NCBI RefSeq assembly: GCF_900172345.1
Contig: NZ_FWFY01000003.1
Coordinates: 62,001 to 126,000, forward strand
Origin: Limimaricola soesokkakensis
Lineage (GTDB): Bacteria > Pseudomonadota > Alphaproteobacteria > Rhodobacterales > Rhodobacteraceae
Direction of reading: 5' to 3'
DNA length: 64,000 bases
Below the pieces are notes generated by a model. The model did no database searches and was not told the DNA's origin. It saw nothing but the letters and a program-made list of their open reading frames with translations. Both the position numbers and the translations under genes were made by a program. Shown here piece by piece: positions 18,814 through 27,826 of this stretch. Each line of letters starts with the position of its first letter. Position 1 is the first letter of the stretch.

Positions 18814-19128
18814 ATGATGCGCGCACGGATCTACAGACCCGCCCGGACCGCCACCCAGTCGGGCACCGCCAAGACCGAGGCCTGGATCCTCGAATACGCG
18901 CCGGCGTCCAAGCGCGAGATCGACCCGCTGATGGGCTGGACCAGCTCGACCGACACGCAAAGCCAGGTCCGGATGTATTTCGACAGCCGCGAGGCAGCGG
19001 TGGCCTATGCCGAGAAGCACGGTCTCGACGCGATCGTGCAGGAACCTCATGTGCGCAAGCACAACATCCGCCCCGGCGGCTATGGCGAGAACTTCTCGAC
19101 CACCCGGCGCGGGGCCTGGACTCACTGA
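18814..19128 (+). CDS. complex I accessory subunit, NDUFS4 (ETC complex I) family
   Basis: A 104-residue protein matching the ETC complex I subunit family: [51 protein letters not shown] and [11 protein letters not shown]. In mitochondria and in Paracoccus this family is the 18-kDa NDUFS4 accessory subunit on the matrix/cytoplasmic arm of NADH:ubiquinone oxidoreductase. It stands alone here; no nuo genes are in the window. Either ATG at 18814 or 18817 could be the start. Confidence 0.92.
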   Translation: MMRARIYRPARTATQSGTAKTEAWILEYAPASKREIDPLMGWTSSTDTQSQVRMYFDSREAAVAYAEKHGLDAIVQEPHVRKHNIRPGGYGENFSTTRRGAWTH

Positions 19129-19241
19129 CTGTTGTAAACCCGACCCAAGTTGAGGCGGTTTCGCAGTGAAGATCCGGCGAAGAGGCTGGATGCCACAACA
19201 TAGAGTGTTCGGCAGGGTCGGACGCCATAGACTTCTACCGA

Positions 19242-19270
19242 GGGCGGCCTGACGGCCGCCCGTTTCGTTT
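19242..19270 (+). terminator. terminator after the NDUFS4-like gene
   Basis: A perfect 8-bp stem (19242-19249 with 19254-19261) with a 4-nt loop is followed by GTTTCGTTT. It sits 12 nt before the MYG1-like start region, so the MYG1-like gene either has a promoter within it or depends on read-through. Confidence 0.55.
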
Positions 19271-19282
19271 CAGGGATCAGCC

Positions 19283-20209
19283 ATGACCATCACCCATCTC
19301 GTCACCCATTCGGGCGGCTTCCACGCCGACGAACTCCTGTCCTCGGTCATCCTGACCCGGCTGTTCCCCGATGCCGAACTGGTGCGCAGCCGTGACAAGG
19401 CTTGGATCACCCCCGGCGAGGGGCGGATCATCTACGATGTGGGCGGTCAGTACGACGCCGTGGCGCGGATCTTCGATCACCACCAGAAGCCCAACCCGCT
19501 GCGCGAGGACGGCCAGCCCTACAGCTCATTCGGGTTGGTCTGGGCGCAGTACGGCCGCGACTACCTGCGCGCGCTGGATGTTCCCGAGCATGATATCGAT
19601 GCGATCCACGCCTCGTTCGACCGTGGCTTCGTGCTGCCCGTCGATCTGCTCGACAATGGCGCGGTGGACGCCTCAGCGGCGGGGCCGCTGTTCTCCGGCC
19701 TGACGCTACCGGCGTTGCTCGAAAGCCTGAAGCCCGCCTTCGATGACTGTCAGGAAGGCGCAGACGACCGTGCCTTTGCCGCCGCCGTGCCGATCGCGCG
19801 TGCCTTCGTCGATGCCCGCATCCGTCGCTCGGCCGCGAAACGGCGCGCCGAGGGAATGGTTGCCGAGGCCATCGCGGCGGCGGGCGAGGGCCGGGTGCTG
19901 GAGCTGCCCATGGGCATGCCGTTCCGGGCCGGGGTCGAGGCGGCGGGGGCCGACCACCTGCTGTTCGTCGTCCATCCGCGCGGCAGCGACTGGGCACTGA
20001 CCACGATCCGCACCGGCGACGACACCTTCGAGACCCGTGCCGACTTGCCCGCCGCATGGGCGGGGCTGACCGACGAGGCGCTGGAAAAGGCGTCGGGCGT
20101 GAAGGGCGCGAAGTTCTGCCACAACGGCCGCTTCATCGCCGTGGCCGACAGCCGCGAGGCGATCAGGGCGATGGCGGAGCTGGCTGTGTCGGAGGTCGCG
20201 GCAGGCTAG
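19283..20209 (+). CDS. MYG1 family protein (DHH-like phosphoesterase/exonuclease fold)
   Basis: A 308-residue protein aligned with eukaryotic MYG1/UPF0160. It has the N-terminal THSGGFHADELLSSVIL (His-x-Asp metal motif), IYDVGGQYD, the FDHHQ motif and SSFGLVWAQYG, then a second domain with HPRGSDWALTTI and the C-terminal FCHNGRFIAVA. Eukaryotic MYG1 is a 3'-5' RNA exonuclease of nuclei and mitochondria; the bacterial role is not established. AGGGA precedes the ATG. Confidence 0.9.
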   Translation: MTITHLVTHSGGFHADELLSSVILTRLFPDAELVRSRDKAWITPGEGRIIYDVGGQYDAVARIFDHHQKPNPLREDGQPYSSFGLVWAQYGRDYLRALDVPEHDIDAIHASFDRGFVLPVDLLDNGAVDASAAGPLFSGLTLPALLESLKPAFDDCQEGADDRAFAAAVPIARAFVDARIRRSAAKRRAEGMVAEAIAAAGEGRVLELPMGMPFRAGVEAAGADHLLFVVHPRGSDWALTTIRTGDDTFETRADLPAAWAGLTDEALEKASGVKGAKFCHNGRFIAVADSREAIRAMAELAVSEVAAG

Positions 20210-20591
20210 GCCATGCGACCCTGCATTGTCCTGCGCCGCTGCACCTGACATGCGCAGGGAAGGTGCCGGGACGAAGCTAGTTCCAGAGCACGGCAGGGCC
20301 GTTGCCGTGATCAAGCCTGAAGCAAGCGCTGCGGTCCGGCGTTGCATGACTGGCCTCCGCTGAAAGGCGGCAATGCACCGTTCGATAAGGAGCAAGGCGA
20401 CGTAGAGGCTGCGAGGTTTGCCACCGGAACTTCCGCATCTCTCGTGGGGCCCCCTTAGCTTTCCGGTCGGCTAAGGTATTGAACGCCAAGACGGCGACAA
20501 AGGATGGCGACACCACGCGGACCAAAGGCCGGTCCTTTCGCGTTCCATATCATGGGCTGCCCGCTTGGCGGCGCTGAAGAAGGCGGAAGGC
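20210..20591. other. 382-bp non-coding gap
   Basis: Between the MYG1-like stop and the YihY start. The only structure seen is a 7-bp inverted repeat (20453-20459 with 20470-20476, CCTTAGC/GCTAAGG) with a 10-nt loop. Open frames here have no recognisable protein. It probably carries the YihY promoter. Confidence 0.5.
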
Positions 20592-21641
20592 ATGCAGGAC
20601 CGACGTGGTGAAGGGCCCGGGCCCGGCGTAGGGGCGAACCCGCATTCCGAGGGCGAAGGGCCGACTGCGCCGGCGGCGCCCGACGCGGCCGGGCAGGAGC
20701 GCGGCCGCGGGCGCGAGGCATGGCGGCCGGATCAGATCCATCCGGCGGGCTGGCGCGACATCTGGCTGCGCGTCAGCGGGCGGATCGGACGGGAACTCGT
20801 CCCGCTGGTCGCGGCGGGGGTCGCCTTTTTCGGCATGCTGGCGCTGTTCCCGGCGATCGCGATGCTGGTGTCGCTGGCCGGGCTGTTCTTCGACCCCGAA
20901 CTCGTCATCGACCAGATCGACGCGCTGGACGGGCTGGCCCCAGCCGAGCCGCTCGGGGTGGTGCGGGATCAGGCGGTCGAGCTCGTGAGCCAAGCCCCCG
21001 GTCAGGCGACGGCCACGGCGGTTATCAGCCTCGCGCTGTCGTTGTTCTGGGCGTCGCGCGGGATCGACAACCTCGTCAGCGGCATCAACATGGCGCATGC
21101 GGAGGACGAGTCGCGCAACATCATCATGCGCAACCTCGTGTCGCTGGGATTGACGGCGGTGCTGACGGCGATGGCCCTTGCCGCCTTGGCACTCGCAGTG
21201 GCGGCGCCGCCGGCCGCGGAGGCGTTGGGGCTCTCGGGCTGGACCGACACCATCGTCAGCGTGGGGCGCTGGCTGGTGTTGGGTCTGCTGTCGATGGCGG
21301 CGCTGGGGCTGCTGTATCGTTACGCGCCGGCGCGAAGGCCCCCGCGATGGAGCTGGGTCACGCCGGGCGCGGTCATCGCCACGGCGCTTTGGCTGGGAAG
21401 CTCGGTGCTCTTCGCGCTTTTCGTGCGCAATTTTGGCAGCTACCAGCCGACCTACGGCGCGCTCGCCGGGGTGGTGATCCTGCTACTCTACATATGGATG
21501 ACGGCATTCGTGGTGCTGCTCGGCGCCCTGCTGAATGCCGAGATGGAGCATCAGTCTAGGCGGGACACCACGCGGGGGCGCGTGAGGCCGATGGGAGAGC
21601 GTAACGCGGAGATGGCCGATACGCTCGGGCGAAAGCCATGA
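20592..21641 (+). CDS. YihY/BrkB family inner-membrane protein
   Basis: A 349-residue protein. The first about 50 residues are disordered and rich in Gly, Pro and charged residues. The membrane domain then has six hydrophobic segments with the family signatures VPLVAAGVAFFGMLALFP and VFALFVRNFGSYQPTYGALAGV and the closing LLYIWMTAFVVLLGALLNAE. Once called ribonuclease BN, the family has no proven enzyme activity. An in-frame TTG at 20565 would add nine residues; the ATG at 20592 is preferred. Confidence 0.92.
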   Translation: MQDRRGEGPGPGVGANPHSEGEGPTAPAAPDAAGQERGRGREAWRPDQIHPAGWRDIWLRVSGRIGRELVPLVAAGVAFFGMLALFPAIAMLVSLAGLFFDPELVIDQIDALDGLAPAEPLGVVRDQAVELVSQAPGQATATAVISLALSLFWASRGIDNLVSGINMAHAEDESRNIIMRNLVSLGLTAVLTAMALAALALAVAAPPAAEALGLSGWTDTIVSVGRWLVLGLLSMAALGLLYRYAPARRPPRWSWVTPGAVIATALWLGSSVLFALFVRNFGSYQPTYGALAGVVILLLYIWMTAFVVLLGALLNAEMEHQSRRDTTRGRVRPMGERNAEMADTLGRKP

Positions 21642-21826
21642 GCGACGGGCGGAGCCGGACTGTTCCTATAGAGAGACGAGGATTGGACGCCGGGTTCGCG
21701 TTGGCTGCCACAGGTCGAAGCCATTGTGCGGGGACTCTTGCAATAGCGAGCGATACATAGCCACGGGGATGAGGCGAGCCCGGCGACGGTTGGTCCCTTC
21801 ACGGCTTTGGCCGACTGCAAGGCGGC

Positions 21827-22219
21827 TCAGGCGCTGGCGAGTACCTCGACCGTGACATGACCGACACCGCTGCTGAGCAGGCCGATATCGTCGGCCGCGC
21901 CCTTGGACAGGTCGATGATGCGGTTCTTGGCGTAGGGGCCACGATCGTTGATCCGCACCACCACGGACGCGTCGGTGGCCTCGTTGGTGACGCGCACGCG
22001 GGTGCCGAAGGGCAGGCTCGGATGGGCGGCGGTAAGGCTATTCATGTCGTAGGTCTCGCCATTGGCGGTCTGGCGCCCGTGAAAGCCCGGCCCGTACCAG
22101 GAAGCGGCTCCCTCGAAGGTCTGGGTGGCACTACCGGAATGCGCGGAGGCGAATGGCACCGCCGCGAGCAGGCAGCTTGCGGTCAGCAGGGTCCGAAGCG
22201 TGGCGTTCAGCTTGTTCAA
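21827..22219 (-). CDS. RlpA-like double-psi beta-barrel protein
   Basis: A 130-residue protein with a signal peptide (TLLTASCLLAAVPFASA) and one DPBB domain: ASWYGPGFHGRQTANGETYD, LPFGTRVRVTN, VVVRINDRGPYAKNRIIDLS. These match RlpA, a septal lytic transglycosylase that cuts glycan strands lacking stem peptides. There is no C-terminal SPOR domain and no lipobox, so it would be a soluble periplasmic form. It is convergent to the YihY gene. Confidence 0.88.
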   Translation of the reverse strand: MNKLNATLRTLLTASCLLAAVPFASAHSGSATQTFEGAASWYGPGFHGRQTANGETYDMNSLTAAHPSLPFGTRVRVTNEATDASVVVRINDRGPYAKNRIIDLSKGAADDIGLLSSGVGHVTVEVLASA

Positions 22220-22638
22220 GAGGCCCGTCCTTCAGTAGTGGTCCTTGGTTGTGCGCCCCACTTGAACACCCCCGCGCCATGGCGCAACGCCGAATGGCCA
22301 ATGGTTCCCGTACGGGCCAAAGGCTGGCAAAGCCTCGCCATTTTCCGCAGGCCTCGGCGGCGCGCATCCGCCGAAATCACCGGGTTGGCCATCGTTTCGC
22401 GGCGCGGGTCTTGAAACGGAGGCGATGGGCACGATGTCGAGACGCTCGCTCGGTGCTCCATCGCCGCGTCGACGTTTCAGCCCGGCACCTGCTTCGCCGG
22501 CGAATGGCGAAGGTGACGCCGGTGTCGTCGAGCTGGGTTCGGCTCCAGCGCGAATTCCGATGCCAGTTCCCGTCGCCTCGTACGTCCTGCCAAGAGGTTT
22601 TACGCGAGCCGACGGCAGGGCAGGGGCGCACCGGCCAC
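22220..22638. other. 419-bp non-coding gap upstream of the RlpA-like gene
   Basis: Nothing recognisable. Several open frames cross it on both strands, but their translations are Arg/Pro/Ser-rich and resemble no family. It should contain the RlpA-like promoter on the minus strand. A decayed gene or dispersed repeat is possible but not supported. Confidence 0.4.
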
Positions 22639-23241
22639 TCAGTAATCCCCCGGAACCGCGAAACCATCCGCTTTGATCTCGTCGAGATGGGCAATCACAT
22701 CGCGCAGGCGGATGGGACGGAACTGCCAGACATCGACGCCCGCATCGACCCGACCCCCGAACTCGGTGGCCATCGGCGGCACCGAGCCATGGGTATGACC
22801 GTGCAGGTGAATGCTGTTGCGCGCACCGGCCCATGAGGCCATCGGGTAATGCGACATCACCAGCTTCCGCTTCCCGCCATCCGGCATGAGAACCGTCGCT
22901 TCGAGGTAGTCGCAGACGCGGGCCCACTTGCAGGACTTCACCACGACCTGCTTGGCATGGTTGCCGCGGACCAGCAGCCGGTGCTTCCCCGGCAGCCGTT
23001 TCACGTCGATGTCGCTGGCATTGTTCCAGGTCAGGTCGCCCAGCACGACCAGAGTATCCTCCACCCCCACGCGTTCGAGGTTCTTCCGGATCGTCGCGTC
23101 CATCTCCTCGACCGAGGGAAACGGCCGGTTGCAGTGCTGGCGGATCGCATCATGGCCGAAGTGCGGATCGGCGATGAACCATGTCCGCTCCTCGTGCAGC
23201 GAGATTCTCTGCGTGGTCGTGTCGATCATCGTGGCGGGCAC
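22639..23241 (-). CDS. calcineurin-like metallophosphoesterase
   Basis: A 200-residue phosphoesterase with all metal motifs in order: FIADPHFGH (D-x-H), VVLGDLTWN (GD), LVRGNHAKQ (GNH), MSHYPMASW (H) and LHGHTHG (GHxH). This group is close to the YfcE-like/phage-type phosphoesterases. The substrate is unknown. An N-terminal 15-residue stretch precedes the catalytic core. It is divergent from the NCS1 transporter gene. Confidence 0.9.
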   Translation of the reverse strand: MPATMIDTTTQRISLHEERTWFIADPHFGHDAIRQHCNRPFPSVEEMDATIRKNLERVGVEDTLVVLGDLTWNNASDIDVKRLPGKHRLLVRGNHAKQVVVKSCKWARVCDYLEATVLMPDGGKRKLVMSHYPMASWAGARNSIHLHGHTHGSVPPMATEFGGRVDAGVDVWQFRPIRLRDVIAHLDEIKADGFAVPGDY

Positions 23242-23423
23242 CTTTTTCTCTGGAAACCCATGGATAGCCCAACAATCTATACGTGTAACGCACTGATCTT
23301 GCGGGCTGTCCCGGCCGGGGCAGGATCGGAGGCCAATGACCCTGCGACAACCGCTGGTACATGGGCGGTCCAGACGCTAGAAGGCGCCGGATATTTCAGG
23401 CCGACCAGAAAAGAACGGGTGTC

Positions 23424-25181
23424 ATGGGAGAGACTTCAACCGAGCTGCGCCGCGCCATTGCGGGAATGGACGACGAACAGCTTCCGGTGCCGCAACATCG
23501 TCTGCATGGGCCGGGACATTTCCTGGGGCTCTATGCGGCCGAACACGTGGCGGCGACCGAATTCGTGATCGGCGCGGCCTTCGTGGCGCTTGGCGCCACG
23601 ATCCACGACATCCTGATCGGCCTGCTGATCGGCAACCTGCTGGCGGTGCTGAGCTTCTGGCTGATCACCGCGCCGATCGCCGTGAAGACCCGGCTCAGCC
23701 TCTACACCTATCTCGAACAGAACATGGGCGAGCTGTTCTCGCGGCTCTACAATGGCGCAAACGTTCTGATCTTCGTCGTCATTTCGGCGGCGATGATCAC
23801 CGTCTCGGCCACAGCACTGAGGGTGCTCTTCGGGGTGCCGCCGCAGAACATGCCCTATCCGACGAGCGCCTCCTTCGTGCTGATCGCCGCCTCGGCCAGC
23901 GTGATCGCCGTTCTGGTGGCCTATTACGGCTTCAACGTGCTCAGCGAATTCGCCTCGATCTGCGCGCCATGGTTGATGGTAATGTTCGCGGCGGGCGGCA
24001 TGGTGCTGATCCCGGCGCTGAACGAGTCGCTGACCGGGCAGACCGTGCTGGCGAGCTTCGGGGACTTCGTGGATTTGGCGGGGGCCACCGTGTTCACCGG
24101 TACCAATGCCGATGGCGAGCCGGGAATCGGCATCTGGGAGGTCATCGGTTTCGGCTGGGCCGCCAATACCTTCGCCCATTTCGGCCTGATCGACATGGCG
24201 CTGCTGCGCTACGCCCGCAAGAAGCGCTACGGCCTCTGCACCGCGACCGGCATGATGTTCGGCCACTACGTCGCGTGGATTTCCGCCGCGTTGATGGGCG
24301 CCGCGACCGCAGCCTTCATGCAGACCTCCATCGCGTTCGTCTCGCCGGGCGACGTGGCCTATCTCGCCCTCGGCGCCAGCGGCTTCGTCATCGTCATCGT
24401 CGCGGGCTGGACCACGGCGAACTCCAACCTCTACCGCGCGGGCCTCGCGGCGCAGGCGGTGTTTCCCAACATTTCGCGTACCAAGGTGACGCTGATCGTG
24501 GGTGTCGTGGTGGTCGTGGGCAGCTGTTTCCCGATCATCTATCGCAGCTTCCTGCCGCTTCTGACCTATGCGGGCCTGCTGCTGGTGCCCGTGGGCGGCA
24601 TCGTCTTCGCCGAGCAGCACCTGTTCCCGCGCATGGGCATGAAGACCTATTGGCACAGGCTGCGCGGCGCGCATCAGAACTACCCGGCGGTCATCACTTG
24701 GGCCGTGGCGCTGGTCTTCGGCTTCGGGTTGAACATGATCGACCTGTTTCCGTTCTATTACCTCTTCGTGCCGACATGGATCCTGTCGGTCCTGCTTTAC
24801 GCCGGGCTGGCGAAGCGCGCCGGGGCGGATCGCGCCTGGCCCGAGGCCGAGGCGCGGCTTGCGGCATTCGACGAGGCGGTGAAGGAACATCATCGGGAAC
24901 TGGCGGCGCGGGAGGTCACCGAGCCGGTGAAGGACACGAGTGTCCTGACCAAGGTCATCCGGGCGGTCTGGATCGTGGTCGGACTGCTGATCCCGGCCGT
25001 GCTGGCTTGGCGCGTCCTGTTCAACAGCCCCGATCTCGACAGCTATTACGCGAACCGGGAGCTGTTCTACAGCCTGACCATCTGGTGCACCGCGATCTAT
25101 TTCAGCTTCGCATGGTGGGACCTGAAGCGGTCGAAGGCGCCCCGGCGGGCGGCCATGCCCGTGGAGTGCCCCGCGGAATAA
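23424..25181 (+). CDS. NCS1-family purine/cytosine permease-like transporter
   Basis: A 585-residue protein with about 12 membrane segments. It begins with DDEQLPVPQHRLHGPGHFLGLYAAEHVAATEF, like purine-cytosine permease family proteins, and has the GWTTANSNLYRAGLA stretch of the substrate-site helix. After the tenth segment a charged cytoplasmic loop of about 60 residues (EARLAAFDEAVKEHHRELAA) precedes two more segments, longer than in the classical CodB (about 420 residues). The substrate may be a nucleobase, hydantoin or related compound. The ATG at 23424 is preferred over an upstream start. Confidence 0.85.
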   Translation: MGETSTELRRAIAGMDDEQLPVPQHRLHGPGHFLGLYAAEHVAATEFVIGAAFVALGATIHDILIGLLIGNLLAVLSFWLITAPIAVKTRLSLYTYLEQNMGELFSRLYNGANVLIFVVISAAMITVSATALRVLFGVPPQNMPYPTSASFVLIAASASVIAVLVAYYGFNVLSEFASICAPWLMVMFAAGGMVLIPALNESLTGQTVLASFGDFVDLAGATVFTGTNADGEPGIGIWEVIGFGWAANTFAHFGLIDMALLRYARKKRYGLCTATGMMFGHYVAWISAALMGAATAAFMQTSIAFVSPGDVAYLALGASGFVIVIVAGWTTANSNLYRAGLAAQAVFPNISRTKVTLIVGVVVVVGSCFPIIYRSFLPLLTYAGLLLVPVGGIVFAEQHLFPRMGMKTYWHRLRGAHQNYPAVITWAVALVFGFGLNMIDLFPFYYLFVPTWILSVLLYAGLAKRAGADRAWPEAEARLAAFDEAVKEHHRELAAREVTEPVKDTSVLTKVIRAVWIVVGLLIPAVLAWRVLFNSPDLDSYYANRELFYSLTIWCTAIYFSFAWWDLKRSKAPRRAAMPVECPAE

Positions 25182-25364
25182 ATCGCGGGGGGGCCCTGCA
25201 ACTGTGGGAGGCAGATTAGGCGCTCGGATAGGGCGTTCCGGTATGCGGAGCGCTTGACCGGACCCTAGCGCGACTGGAATGGGAGGCCGCTTTCCGATGC
25301 GAGGCAGCGCCCGCGCCGCTTCGCCCCTTGGATCGGAGGTGACGGCAGCCGTCCCGCGGTCGCG

Positions 25365-26531
25365 TCAGCTTGGTCGCTTCAGCAGCCATACCAGCACCCC
25401 GGCGAGCGTGCCCCAGAAGGCGCCGCTCACGCCGAAAAGGGTCATGCCGCTGGCGGCGAAGAGAAAGGTCAGGGCCGGCGCTTCGAGCCGGCCCGGCACG
25501 CTGAAGGCACCCGACAGCGACGAGACCAGCGCTGGGATCAACGCCAGACCGGCCACGGCGGTGATCAGTTCGGACGGCGCGATGCTGGCCAGCGCCACGA
25601 TCGGCTCGGCAAAGAGCGCCATGGCCACATAGGCCAGCCCCGAGGCGATCGCGGCCCAGTAGCGGCGCGACGGCTCGCGGCCCGCATCCTCGCCCGACAT
25701 CATGGCGGCGGTGATCGCGGACATGTTGACCGGGATGGCGCCGAAAGGGGCGATCAGCAGGCTGGCGAGGCCCGTGCGGCGGATCAGCGGCTGCCGCTCC
25801 ACCGCGTAGCCGTTCAGTTCCAGCACAGCGAAGCCGGGAATGTTCTGACCCGCCATCGTGACGAGGTAGAGCGGCAGCGCCACCGAGACGAAGCCCTGCA
25901 GGCTGAAGACCGGCATCAGCGGCACCAGCGCCGGAAGGCCGGTGTCGCTTGCCGCCATGGCGCTGGCCGGGGCTTCCACGGCGAAGAAGGTCACGGCGAG
26001 AAAGGCGAGGATCGTCAGCGGCATCGCCGCCAGACGGTGCCAGGCCAGTCCCGCCGCCCAAGCCAGCAGAAGCGGCAGGATCAGGGCAGGGGCCGTGCCA
26101 AGCGCCTGCGCAGGCGCGAAGCAGAGCCGCAGCAGCACGCCCGCCAGAAGCGCGTTGGCGACGGGCTTCGGAATCGCTGCCACTAGACGTCCCAGCACCG
26201 GCACGAAACCGGTGGCGAGGATCAGCGCCGCACAGAGGATCATCGCCCCCACCGCCTCGGCGAAGCCGCCGGGCAGGACGCTGGCCGAGGCGAGAAAGGC
26301 CGCGCCAGGGGTCGACCATGCGACGGCGGCTGGAATCCGCGAAACGGCGGGCAGCCAGATGCTGCACAGCCCCATCCCCAGAGTCGCGAAGAACAACCCC
26401 GTGGCGACCTGCGCATCGGTGGCACCCATCGCGCTCAGCCCCGCGAGCACGATCGCGAAGGAGGCCGAATAGCCCACGAAAGCGGCAAGCAAGCCCATGT
26501 AGATCGCCGAGAACGAGGCTTCACGTATCAT
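25365..26531 (-). CDS. benE: benzoate/H+ symporter BenE family transporter
   Basis: A 388-residue membrane protein with about 12 segments. Landmarks are GYSASFAIVLAGLSAMGA in the first helices, AWSTPGAAFL, AIPKPVANALLAGVLLRLC, and GQNIPGFAVLELNGY, the BenE signature loop. It imports benzoate or another aromatic acid with protons. No benzoate degradation genes are next to it, so the substrate is inferred from family only. An alternative GTG at 26564 would add 11 residues. Confidence 0.9.
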   Translation of the reverse strand: MIREASFSAIYMGLLAAFVGYSASFAIVLAGLSAMGATDAQVATGLFFATLGMGLCSIWLPAVSRIPAAVAWSTPGAAFLASASVLPGGFAEAVGAMILCAALILATGFVPVLGRLVAAIPKPVANALLAGVLLRLCFAPAQALGTAPALILPLLLAWAAGLAWHRLAAMPLTILAFLAVTFFAVEAPASAMAASDTGLPALVPLMPVFSLQGFVSVALPLYLVTMAGQNIPGFAVLELNGYAVERQPLIRRTGLASLLIAPFGAIPVNMSAITAAMMSGEDAGREPSRRYWAAIASGLAYVAMALFAEPIVALASIAPSELITAVAGLALIPALVSSLSGAFSVPGRLEAPALTFLFAASGMTLFGVSGAFWGTLAGVLVWLLKRPS

Positions 26532-26709
26532 CGCGACGATGCCCTTTCGATTGTCCGCGGGCACGCCGCCCCTGCCACCTAGGGGCTACCTACTTGAAGT
26601 CGTTTGGATATGCGAGTTCCTGACGGCTTGCCGAGGTTCAGGTCCGGTCGCGGCCTTGATGGGGGCGTTCCGCCAGGCTGTTCAGCCCGGGGCAGGCCCG
26701 AACAGGTCG

Positions 26710-27318
26710 TCAGGCCCGGCGTCTGCTCCATAGGGCCCAGACTCGAAGGTCGAGCATGACCTTGGCCGTCGCGGCGAGAACGAGAAGGCAGAGCGCCGTC
26801 TTCGACACGGTTCCCATCGTTCCCTCGATCAGCAGCGCGTGGATCACGCTGCCCAGAGCGATGACCATCGCGAGCGTCGTGTGCGCGAGACGCCAGCGTC
26901 TAGGGCGGATGCGACGTTGCCGCCGCAGGATCGCCAGCAGCGCCGAGGCGAAGACGGCCCACATGGCGATGACGCCCCAAGCCGAGAAGGGTGTCGGAGA
27001 GGTGAAGAGCAGCGCGTCGATCACGTCGGGCGGGCTGGTCAGCCAGAGCCCCGCGACATGGGCGATGACGGCCACCACCAACGTTCCGCCGATCCAGCGA
27101 TGCACCCGGCGTCCGCGCAGCGGCGGCAGGCCGGGCAGGTATCCCCCCGCGAGGAGCGGCTGCAGCAGGATCAATGCCATCGCGGCGACCCCGGCCAGGC
27201 CGGCGCCGATATAGACCGGGTCGCGCCACGCCAGCAGCGGGCTCGTCGCGGCCACGGCAAGGGGCACCACGATGGCGGCGGACAGCGCGCCCCAGATCAG
27301 GACCGGACGCAGCCGCAC
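26710..27318 (-). CDS. ferric reductase-like transmembrane protein
   Basis: A 202-residue protein with about six hydrophobic helices. Histidines (RRVHRWIGG, VVAVIAHVAGLWL, RWRLAHTTLAMVI, GSVIHALLIEGTMG) are placed in helices as in heme-binding ferric reductase-like domains (FRD/MsrQ-like). There is no FAD/NAD domain, so electrons would have to come from a partner. It is 7 bp downstream of a Tat-exported protein gene on the same strand and probably acts with it. Confidence 0.8.
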   Translation of the reverse strand: MRLRPVLIWGALSAAIVVPLAVAATSPLLAWRDPVYIGAGLAGVAAMALILLQPLLAGGYLPGLPPLRGRRVHRWIGGTLVVAVIAHVAGLWLTSPPDVIDALLFTSPTPFSAWGVIAMWAVFASALLAILRRQRRIRPRRWRLAHTTLAMVIALGSVIHALLIEGTMGTVSKTALCLLVLAATAKVMLDLRVWALWSRRRA

Positions 27319-27325
27319 CGGGTGC

Positions 27326-27826
27326 TCAGGCCGGTTGGAGCACGAACTGCGCGCTGAGGCTGGTGTCGCGCACGCTGGGCATCACCGGCCGCAGGAACAC
27401 CGTCTGGAAGGCGTGGTCGTCATAGGCAAGGTGTCCGTGCGGTTGGCCGAAGGCCGGCACGATCTGCGGCATCTCCAGCCGGAACTGGCCATTGGCGTCG
27501 GTGAGCGTGGCGCCATGGCTGTGCGGATCGCGCTCGTGCCCCTCGGTGGTGTGGGCCCAGATCTGGATTCGCACCCCTGCAAGCGGCGCACCGTCACCGG
27601 CGCGGCGCACCGAGCCGGTCATCCAGAACCCGCCACCGCCGATGCGATCGACGATGGGCGCGCCGGGGAGGTAATTGTTGGAGCCACCGCGCATGCTGGG
27701 CGTGGGCGCGAGCCCCTGCGCCCGGGCCGGCACCAGGAGGCCCGAGGCCCCGGTGAGCAGCGCCGCGGCCATGGCGGCCGAGCCGGTGGCAAGGATGGTG
27801 CGGCGGGTCGGTCGATCATGGATCAT
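27326..27826 (-). CDS. Tat-exported protein with an intradiol-dioxygenase-like fold
   Basis: A 166-residue protein with a twin-arginine signal (RRTILATGSAAMAAALL). The mature part resembles the beta-sandwich of intradiol ring-cleavage dioxygenases and carboxypeptidase-regulatory domains: GSVRRAGDGAPLAGVRIQIWA, SHGATLTDANGQFRLE, and a His-rich HGHLAYDDHAF. The Tyr/Tyr/His/His iron site of true catechol dioxygenases is not clearly kept, so catalysis is uncertain. It is the first gene of a two-gene unit with the ferric-reductase-like membrane protein. Confidence 0.65.
   Translation of the reverse strand: MIHDRPTRRTILATGSAAMAAALLTGASGLLVPARAQGLAPTPSMRGGSNNYLPGAPIVDRIGGGGFWMTGSVRRAGDGAPLAGVRIQIWAHTTEGHERDPHSHGATLTDANGQFRLEMPQIVPAFGQPHGHLAYDDHAFQTVFLRPVMPSVRDTSLSAQFVLQPA

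Noticed and set aside
20277-20525. 82-codon minus-strand frame in the 20.2-20.6 kb gap
   Set aside because: No family resemblance, no ribosome binding site and atypical composition.
22232-22927. Overlapping frames in the 22.2-22.6 kb gap that might be a pseudogene
   Set aside because: Translations match no protein family I can name; a decayed gene cannot be supported.
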